A stretch of DNA of 64,000 nucleotides from Nostocales cyanobacterium HT-58-2 (GTDB taxonomy: Bacteria; Cyanobacteriota; Cyanobacteriia; Cyanobacteriales; Nostocaceae). Below are positions 58,054-64,000 of this stretch, one piece after another (the stretch's first letter is position 1; every line of letters starts with the position of its first letter). Position numbers and translations under genes: made by a program. The stretch lies in NCBI GenBank assembly GCA_002163975.1, contig CP019636.1, forward strand, positions 3,731,001-3,795,000, in the 5' to 3' direction. The notes below the pieces were generated by a model. It was not told the DNA's origin. It did no database searches and saw only the letters and a list, made by a program, of their open reading frames with translations.

Positions 58054-58670
58054 CCCCTTTTTGCTTCGCTGAAAAAGGGGCTTCCAATTTCAGTTCTGCA
58101 ACGACGGTCTTATTCGTCTTTTGGGTTTCCCGTCTCATCCGCCGATGCCTCTTCAAACTTGTGTTTGATTTGGTCTGACTCAGCGTCCACAGGCAGACAC
58201 CCGCCTCCCGCAGGTGTATAACTTTACGTACAACATGGCTTGGCTTGTTTTTCCCGTAGGACGTAACCTTACGAACCAGTGGTCATGTTTTTCCCTGATC
58301 TACCGATTTATCTGCGGCAAGGTTCGTACACCTACTTTGAAGTTAGCCTGTCTGTTCAATACGGTCAGGTGGGTCAACGACCATTGACATACTAGCATAA
58401 ATATGTCCACAACATAGACATATTTATAAAGACAAAAGAAGTACACATCCGTATATCTGACAAACGTTTCAGAAAGCTAAAAAACTATGCCACGCTGAAG
58501 GAGAAGACGGTGACTCAAATAATCGAAGATTACATTGACCGATTACCCAACACGGAGACTGACGACTCCTCAGCCACCCCACTTCCTCTCAATCCTACGG
58601 ATTGAATTGGTCGGGGGTGTTTTCGTCGCCGTCCGGTGTCCATCCCCACCCTCTACGAAGTAGGGTGGGG
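58054..58670. mobile_element. Nested remnants of IS200/IS605-type elements
   Basis: Two right-end-type hairpins face each other. One is on the reverse strand at 58054-58080 (CCCCTTTTT...AAAAAGGGG), beside a decayed reverse-strand frame at about 58100-58220 that looks like a TnpB tail. The other is on the forward strand at 58644-58670 (CCCCACCCT...AGGGTGGGG), after the small RHH gene. Between them AAATATGTC and GACATATTT (58399-58425) form a left-end or operator-like palindrome. Neither element has a transposase or full tnpB. Confidence 0.6.
58414..58605 (+). CDS. Small ribbon-helix-helix protein of an IS605-type element (start codon lost?)
   Basis: The frame reads IKTKEVHIRISDKRFRKLKN, YATLKEKTVTQIIEDYIDRL and a short tail, an RHH DNA-binding fold of the sort often found with cyanobacterial IS605-type transposons. 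The frame is open from 58396 but has no ATG, GTG or TTG before the conserved part; the likely start is ATA at 58414 or a lost ATG. It overlaps the 9-bp-stem palindrome 58399-58425, a possible operator. About 64 codons. Confidence 0.5.
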   Translation: MDIFIKTKEVHIRISDKRFRKLKNYATLKEKTVTQIIEDYIDRLPNTETDDSSATPLPLNPTD

Positions 58671-58708
58671 ACTTTCGCGAATTCGTTAAGCTCTAAAATC
58701 AAAACCTC

Positions 58709-59863
58709 TCAACCAAGTCTTGCTCGATAGTCTTCATAAGAAAACTGCCGCCATATCTTGAATGTACCATCTTTCTTAAGGATACCAATTGATGGATGAA
58801 CGACTCCGTTGAACATGGTGGTTTTCACCATCGTGTAGTGCATCATATCCTCAAAAATAATGCGATCGCCCACCGATAAGTCGTCACAGAAGGCATAATC
58901 ACCAAGAAAATCCCCTGCTAAACAACTTGAGCCACCCATGCGATACGCTTTTTCTCCCTTCTGTGGTTCATGTCCTCCGCGAATCACAGGCTTATAGGGC
59001 ATTTCTAAACAATCAGGCATATGAGCGGTAAACGATACATCCAACATGACATTTGTCAGCTCAGCGGCGGGAATGAGATCTCGAACAGTACTCAGCAAAA
59101 ATCCAGTTTCCCAAGTGATCGCAGAACCCGGTTCTAGGATCAGTTCAAGATGGGGGTAACGACTGTGAAACGCTTTGAGGACTTCAATCGCGTGTGCAAC
59201 ATCATATCCTTTACGAGTCATCAAGTGACCACCGCCAAGATTAAGCCACTTTAGCTGTGGCAGAAACTGCCCGAAAAACTGTTCTATGTGTGAGAGGGTT
59301 TTTTCCAACGCGTAGGAATCGCTCTCACATAAGTTGTGAGATAAAAAACCGTCTATTCCCTCCGGCAATAAATTCCCAAGATGCTCTGGAGAAACACCAA
59401 GACGCGTAGATGGTTGACAAGGATTATAAAGCGGAGTCTCAACTGGTGAATACTGGGGATTAATCCGAAGACCGACTGACGGTGGAGAAGGCGATCGCCT
59501 AATCACTGGGCTAAATCGTTCCCACTGACTCACAGAGTTAAACGTTATATGGGAAGCATAAGTAAGAATCCCAGGGATATCTTCATCACGGTAGGCAGGA
59601 GAATACACATGAAGTTCTCCTCCAAATTCCTCGGCAGCGAGTTGCGCTTCCCAAATCGAGCTGGCGGATGCACCGTGAAGTGTCTTTCGTATCCATGGAA
59701 AGCTATGAAAGAGGGAGAACGCCTTGAGAGCAAGAAGCACTCGTACAGGCGCTTCTTGTTGGACTCGTTCAAAAACAGCGAGGTTTTGCTCAAGACGTGC
59801 TTCTTCTAACACGAAACAAGGCGATGGAATGGTCGCCAAAACAGAGTCTAGAGTCTGCGTCAT
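58709..59863 (-). CDS. nspC: Carboxynorspermidine decarboxylase
   Basis: A 384-aa fold-type III PLP decarboxylase. IPSPCFVLEEARLEQNLAVF starts the barrel; ALKAFSLF holds the PLP lysine, LNLGGGHLMTR the phosphate loop, ILEPGSAI a further site element, and MGGSSCLAGDFLGDY the active-site Cys region. This sequence set is characteristic of NspC, which makes norspermidine from carboxynorspermidine (also acts on carboxyspermidine). It starts 2 bp after the synthase gene stop, with GAGGA inside the upstream gene, so the two are translationally linked. Confidence 0.9.
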   Translation of the reverse strand: MTQTLDSVLATIPSPCFVLEEARLEQNLAVFERVQQEAPVRVLLALKAFSLFHSFPWIRKTLHGASASSIWEAQLAAEEFGGELHVYSPAYRDEDIPGILTYASHITFNSVSQWERFSPVIRRSPSPPSVGLRINPQYSPVETPLYNPCQPSTRLGVSPEHLGNLLPEGIDGFLSHNLCESDSYALEKTLSHIEQFFGQFLPQLKWLNLGGGHLMTRKGYDVAHAIEVLKAFHSRYPHLELILEPGSAITWETGFLLSTVRDLIPAAELTNVMLDVSFTAHMPDCLEMPYKPVIRGGHEPQKGEKAYRMGGSSCLAGDFLGDYAFCDDLSVGDRIIFEDMMHYTMVKTTMFNGVVHPSIGILKKDGTFKIWRQFSYEDYRARLG

Positions 59864-59865
59864 CC

Positions 59866-61065
59866 TTAGTTGTCCTCGAACGGTGTTGGCTGATCAATCA
59901 CTTCATGCCATGGAAGACCAAGAGGTCCTAGAAGTTGCATAAACGGATCGGGATCAAATTGCTCTACATTAAACACTCCTGGCTGTTTCCAGAGTCCATT
60001 AATCACCATTAATGAACCAATCACTGCCGGAACACCTGTGGTGTAAGAGATTGCCTGTGCACCAACTTCTTGATATGCCTTGGCGTGATCACAGTTGTTG
60101 TATACGTAGTACGTGCGCTCTTTTCCATCCTTCAGCCCACGAATATAACAGCCGATGGATGTTTGTCCCGTATAATTCTCTGCTAGAGAAGAGGGTTCTG
60201 GAAGCAGAGCTTTGAGAAACTTCAACGGAACTACCTTGGTTCCTTCATAATCAATTGGATCAATACGCGTTAGACCAAGATTCTGAAGAACTTGAAGATG
60301 ATTAATGTAGTTCTGTGAAAACGTCATCCAAAAACGCGCTCTCTTCAGGGTGGGAATATGTTTGACCAGAGATTCAAGCTCTTCGTGATAGAGAAGATAT
60401 GACTCTCTCGGGCCAATTTCTGGATAAGAGATTGGACGATGAATCGAAAGAGCAGGCACTTCTACCCACGCGCTATTCTCATAATATTTCCCTGGTTGCG
60501 TAATTTCACGGATGTTTATCTCTGGGTTAAAATTCGTCGCAAACGCCTGTCCATGATTTCCAGCGTTGCAATCGACAATATCGAGGTAGTGAATTTCATC
60601 AAAATGATGCTTGAGTGCATAGGCTGTAAAAACTCCTGTCACCCCGGGATCAAAACCACATCCCAGAATAGCGGTAAGCCCTGCATTTTTGTAGCGATCT
60701 TGATATTTCCACTGCCAACTATATTCAAATTTTGCCTCGTTCGGAGGCTCGTAGTTGGCGGTGTCGAGATAATTAACTCCTACCTCAAGACACGCATCCA
60801 TTAGGACTAAATCTTGATAGGGAAGTGCTACATTGATGAGAATATCAGGGCGAAACTCTTTGAGGAGTTTGACAGTATTATTGACATCATCTGCATCTAG
60901 CGCGGCTGTCTTCACTTTTTTTGAGCCAATACGTTCAGCAATGCGATCGCATTTCTCGATTGTTCGACTTGCCAGAAGAATCTCCGAAAACTCTTCTTGC
61001 GCCGCGCATTTGTGTGCAACAACGTTCCCTACCCCACCAGCTCCAACTATGATTACTCGTGCCAT
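59866..61065 (-). CDS. Carboxynorspermidine/carboxyspermidine synthase (saccharopine dehydrogenase family)
   Basis: A 399-aa Rossmann protein: VIIVGAGGVGNVVAHKCAAQ at the N-terminus, then DILINVALPYQDLVLMDACL, GVNYLDTANYEPPNE and ILGCGFDPGVTGVFTAYALK. The family includes saccharopine dehydrogenases, but the pairing with nspC identifies it as the dehydrogenase that joins aspartate semialdehyde to a diamine with NADPH. The operon order is synthase then decarboxylase. It supplies norspermidine or spermidine-type polyamines. Confidence 0.9.
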   Translation of the reverse strand: MARVIIVGAGGVGNVVAHKCAAQEEFSEILLASRTIEKCDRIAERIGSKKVKTAALDADDVNNTVKLLKEFRPDILINVALPYQDLVLMDACLEVGVNYLDTANYEPPNEAKFEYSWQWKYQDRYKNAGLTAILGCGFDPGVTGVFTAYALKHHFDEIHYLDIVDCNAGNHGQAFATNFNPEINIREITQPGKYYENSAWVEVPALSIHRPISYPEIGPRESYLLYHEELESLVKHIPTLKRARFWMTFSQNYINHLQVLQNLGLTRIDPIDYEGTKVVPLKFLKALLPEPSSLAENYTGQTSIGCYIRGLKDGKERTYYVYNNCDHAKAYQEVGAQAISYTTGVPAVIGSLMVINGLWKQPGVFNVEQFDPDPFMQLLGPLGLPWHEVIDQPTPFEDN

Positions 61066-61558
61066 ACTACCTCCTTGTGGAATGTGTCCAATTTGATGCT
61101 GTCTAGATGCAAGAAATTCTTTTTAGCTGTTTCAGATAAGAGATGAATATCCAAAATAAAATAACCGTCCTTATACTTATGTACTTATACTTATTAGGCT
61201 ATTAGTAAGTAGTTAAGCCAGGAGCGATAGGCTACCCACTACCGTAAATGATGACCTCTTTCGTTGTACTGAATGTTATATCAAAACATTAAGTCGTAAT
61301 TTCTAGTAAGACTAAACATAAGCCACGTTTTATTTTACTGCCTACAATCTTTGAATGATGAGAAATAAAGGAAAATTAGTTTTCATCGTACACACCACAT
61401 AGGAGCGCAAAGTTAAATTATATCTTGTACCTGGTAATTTCAACGTCAATTCCATAACCAAGTATCAAAGGACGTATATCTTCAAAATAGAGTAAAAAAT
61501 AATACAAAAGTTGTGAATGTATGAATATCGTTAAAGCATTTTTATCAGAAATTCGGGT
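61066..61558. other. Intergenic stretch between the polyamine operon and the response regulator
   Basis: 493 bp without a recognised gene. CTTATACTTATGTACTTATA at about 61171-61190 is a short direct repeat. The lost GGDEF domain of the next gene is not found here in any frame. Confidence 0.5.
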
Positions 61559-63451
61559 CTAAAACCTCCGCCAATTGGTAAGACCAGTCAGCTGATCTGT
61601 TTGTGTTAGATTCCGGTGGATTTTGCTTCGCTCTAACCGATTGAAAACACGGGCAATCAGTTCTGGTCCCACAATTGGTTTTTGGATATAATCATCAGCA
61701 CCTGCCATAAATACTTGATGCACTGTCTGAGCATCATAACAGGCAGACAAAAACAGGACAGGCAGTTGACTCCACCGAGGATCAGTGCGTACTATCTGAC
61801 AAAGTTCAATCCCGTTGAACTCGGGCAATTTTAAATCTAAGATGAGAAGATCTGGAAGCGACGTTTCCAGTACTTGCCAAAATTGTTGTGGATCAGCAAG
61901 GGTTGTGACATGAAGTCCCCACGCTTCAAGTAATGCAGACAAACTCACTAGCACTGTTGGGTCATCATCGACAATCATAACTTTAGCTTCCGCTGATTGA
62001 GCATGACTGAGTACCTGAGTTACCACCTCAAGTATTCCACTGGGAGAGATTGATTTGTGTACAAAAGCATGACCCCCTAAACACGCAACTTCTAACCTTT
62101 CAGCTAAACTATTTCGCCCAGTTAAAACTATGACTGGAATCTCTGGGTACTGATTTCTCAGTTGAGCGAGGAAAGTCAATCCACTCTCACAAGGTTCAGC
62201 AAACATCAAGTCGAGCAGGATAACATCAGGAGGATTGCTGGCGATCGCCTCACTTGCAGCAGTCAAATTTTGGGCTCCTTCTACCCGAAAACCCCACGCA
62301 TTTGCTTCAAGTCTAATTCGCTCTGTCAACACCACATCATCATCAATCACCAGTACCAAACCGTGTTGTATACCAAAAGCAGAAGCGGTCAAAACCGGAG
62401 GCTTTTCTAGCTCCTGTTGCAATAAATTTCCCAGTTTTGATAATTTTTCTATTTGAATCCGTTCTAAATTTGTTATTGAGAGCAATTGCTCAATTTCCCT
62501 TGCTAAACTTGAACCTTTATAAAAACCGAAAGACCCTAGTGCTCCCACTAATTTGTGGGCTTTCTGCTTGGCTTTTTGCTGTACTTCTGGTTCAAAAACA
62601 CTTGCTTCCAAAGCGATTACCATCTGTGATAGCATCACTACTTCATCAATAAAGCTATCCTTGTATCGTTCCCATAGTTTAGCAAGCGATGCAACGACCT
62701 TAGTTTCCGTTTGCTGCTTTCTGGTTTCTATTGACTGTGAAGATGATGTTGCAAGTGTAGATTGCTGACTTCTAGGTGGGAACTTGAGCCGATACCCCAA
62801 ACCATAGACTGTCTCAATGAAATCTGTGGTCACTCCAGCTACTTTTAACTTCTGCCGGAGTCCTTTGATATGGGTTTTGACAGCATCTTCTGCTGGATAT
62901 TCTGGATAAGACCACAGGTTTTCTAAAATAGCACTTTTGCTAAAAATCCGGTGTGGATTTTGTAGGAAAAGCTCTAGTAACTGATATTCTTTTGCTGTCA
63001 GACGTAGGGGCTGTCCATCACAAGTAACTAAACTTTTGCTAGTGTCAAGTTGCAGGTTTTCCCAACTCAGTACAGAAGCCAGAACACCACTTTTGGGTCG
63101 TCGCAATAAGGCACGGATGCGGGCGATCAATTCTGATATATTGAAGGGTTTGACTATGTAATCATCTGCACCTGCATTTAAGCCTATGATTTTATCAATG
63201 CTGCTGTCTTTTGCAGTCAGTAGCATGATTGGCATATGATATTTGTGAGAACGCAGTTGGCGACAAAGACTAATGCCATCCAGACTGGGCAACATAATAT
63301 CCAAAAGGATGAGGTCATATTCAAAGTTTTGTACGAGTTGTAGACCTGTTTGACCATCAACCACCGTATTTACGACATAGTGATGAGCGGTGAGCGCTTC
63401 TGTCAGAACTGTAGTAGTGAGTTCATCATCCTCTACAACCAGGATCTTCAT
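61559..63451 (-). CDS. Multi-domain response regulator (REC-wHTH-Hpt-REC-REC), truncated at a GGDEF start
   Basis: A 630-aa protein. REC1 (1-117) has Asp51 in DLILLDIMLPSLDG. An OmpR/PhoB-type winged helix covers about 127-225 (LTAKEYQLLELFLQNPHRIF, VKTHIKGLRQKL). A histidine phosphotransfer domain is at about 255-345 (AHKLVGALGSFGFYKGSSLA). REC2 at about 370-490 and REC3 at about 495-612 each hold an acidic pocket and Asp (DVILLDLMFA, DLLILDLKLPEFNG). The last 12 residues, DQLTGLTNWRRF, are the first motif of a diguanylate cyclase GGDEF domain, whose remainder is missing. The gene is therefore 3'-truncated; the DNA-binding and relay parts are intact. Confidence 0.9.
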   Translation of the reverse strand: MKILVVEDDELTTTVLTEALTAHHYVVNTVVDGQTGLQLVQNFEYDLILLDIMLPSLDGISLCRQLRSHKYHMPIMLLTAKDSSIDKIIGLNAGADDYIVKPFNISELIARIRALLRRPKSGVLASVLSWENLQLDTSKSLVTCDGQPLRLTAKEYQLLELFLQNPHRIFSKSAILENLWSYPEYPAEDAVKTHIKGLRQKLKVAGVTTDFIETVYGLGYRLKFPPRSQQSTLATSSSQSIETRKQQTETKVVASLAKLWERYKDSFIDEVVMLSQMVIALEASVFEPEVQQKAKQKAHKLVGALGSFGFYKGSSLAREIEQLLSITNLERIQIEKLSKLGNLLQQELEKPPVLTASAFGIQHGLVLVIDDDVVLTERIRLEANAWGFRVEGAQNLTAASEAIASNPPDVILLDLMFAEPCESGLTFLAQLRNQYPEIPVIVLTGRNSLAERLEVACLGGHAFVHKSISPSGILEVVTQVLSHAQSAEAKVMIVDDDPTVLVSLSALLEAWGLHVTTLADPQQFWQVLETSLPDLLILDLKLPEFNGIELCQIVRTDPRWSQLPVLFLSACYDAQTVHQVFMAGADDYIQKPIVGPELIARVFNRLERSKIHRNLTQTDQLTGLTNWRRF

Positions 63452-63558
63452 TGGGCATTCCCCTACAAAACATCAATGCGTATTTTAAGACTTCATTCTT
63501 GAGGAAGTTGTGGGGAATCGCCAAGATGATACAAACAGTGTGTAATTATGGCTTTTGT

Positions 63559-63580
63559 TGTATCAATATATTGTGATACA
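63559..63580. promoter_or_regulatory. Palindrome upstream of the response regulator gene
   Basis: TGTATCA and TGATACA pair across 8 nt (ATATATTG). It lies about 110 bp upstream of the response-regulator ATG in an AT-rich gap. An operator is possible; no second copy was seen. Confidence 0.35.
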
Positions 63581-63850
63581 TAATATGACATTGTGATGTA
63601 GTTTTTTTAGCTAATACATATGTTCCATAAACTTTCAGAAAATACATCCGGTGGTAACAGGTTGATTAGTAAGTAGAGCAAGTGACATACTCCTAGACTA
63701 ATGCTGACGCATACAGTGTAGGCTTCTCAGTGACTCCTGCTACTGCATTGGACGTTACCTGAGCTTTTTGGTATGTGATCTGCTCCTGATGTCCAAAGAT
63801 GTTAGAAAATATGTACTGATTTATGGGCAGCAGTCATCGTTTTTATCTGT

Positions 63851-64000
63851 TTACAAACTTGTCATCACTTGAGCTAACTCGTTAGATAAATCTTCCCTAG
63901 ATTCTCGTGACTTTTGAAATAAAACCCCAGCTAAAAAGTAATAATCGCCAGAATAAAATGACATTTTCTTTTTCCGTAATTCTTCTATGTGATTTTTCAC
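63851..64000 (-). CDS. C-terminal fragment of an unknown protein (5' part outside window)
   Basis: The reverse-strand frame is open from the window edge to TAA at 63851-63853. It encodes about 49 residues, including KNHIEELRKKKMSFYSGDYY and FLAGVLFQKSRESREDL, with no known motif. The first visible codon is GTG but the real start may be beyond 64000. It is helical and charged; family unknown. Confidence 0.4.
   Translation of the reverse strand: MKNHIEELRKKKMSFYSGDYYFLAGVLFQKSRESREDLSNELAQVMTSL

Overview
The window looks like chromosome from a filamentous, probably heterocystous cyanobacterium (Nostocales-like). Supporting this are frequent GCGATCGC (HIP1-type) octamers, a Psb34 gene, a five-gene urtABCDE urea transporter, the cyanobacterial DUF1822/CHASE2/DUF928 gene set, TPR-CHAT and hemagglutinin-type secreted proteins, a Ycf45-like ATPase, GUN4 fusions and many IS200/IS605-type remnants. 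The species cannot be fixed from sequence reading alone.

Layout. 0-0.5 kb: the tail of a probable MscS-type channel and a dehydrogenase remnant. 0.5-19.8 kb: a large bidirectional locus. Leftward genes are two nearly identical double-glycine secreted proteins (12.6-13.5 kb), a C39-peptidase ABC exporter, an HlyD adaptor, a 21-bp tandem repeat, two paralogous microproteins, two tiny ORFs with good ribosome binding sites, a 1332-aa two-partner-secretion hemagglutinin-like protein and a TPR-CHAT protease-like protein. Rightward genes are a sigma-70-like factor, a DUF1822 protein, a CHAT-CHASE2 membrane protein and a DUF928 secreted protein. I read this as one functional module: regulated export of small cargo plus a cell-surface adhesin, with two CHAT caspase-like proteins as processing or signalling enzymes. 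19.9-29.8 kb: GH31 glucosidase, DUF411 protein, S4 protein, glycogen-debranching enzyme, a TnpB tail, a Tat-exported multicopper oxidase and a PPC-domain protein.

30.0-36.7 kb: a PEP-CTERM gene remnant is interrupted by a cassette carrying a Firmicutes-like rifampicin phosphotransferase (rph). Inverted 153-bp copies of an IS630-type transposase 3' end flank the cassette. An arsenic block follows, with ACR3, arsC and arsH intact and two arsR copies each broken at the same TG dinucleotide tract. 36.8-48 kb: Ycf45-like ATPase, a MITE-like repeat, a TIR-GUN4 fusion with a partner gene, a GH13-CBM20 amylase, a truncated antiporter and a complete ABC three-component (ABC-3C) conflict operon; together these look like a small defence island.

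48.3-64 kb: a 3-hydroxybutyrate-dehydrogenase-like SDR, urtEDCBA, psb34, a histidine kinase/response regulator pair, nested IS605-type remnants, a norspermidine-type polyamine operon, and a multi-domain response regulator that stops at the first residues of a lost GGDEF domain. No rRNA, tRNA or CRISPR array was recognised. All calls come from reading the sequence; no database search was run.
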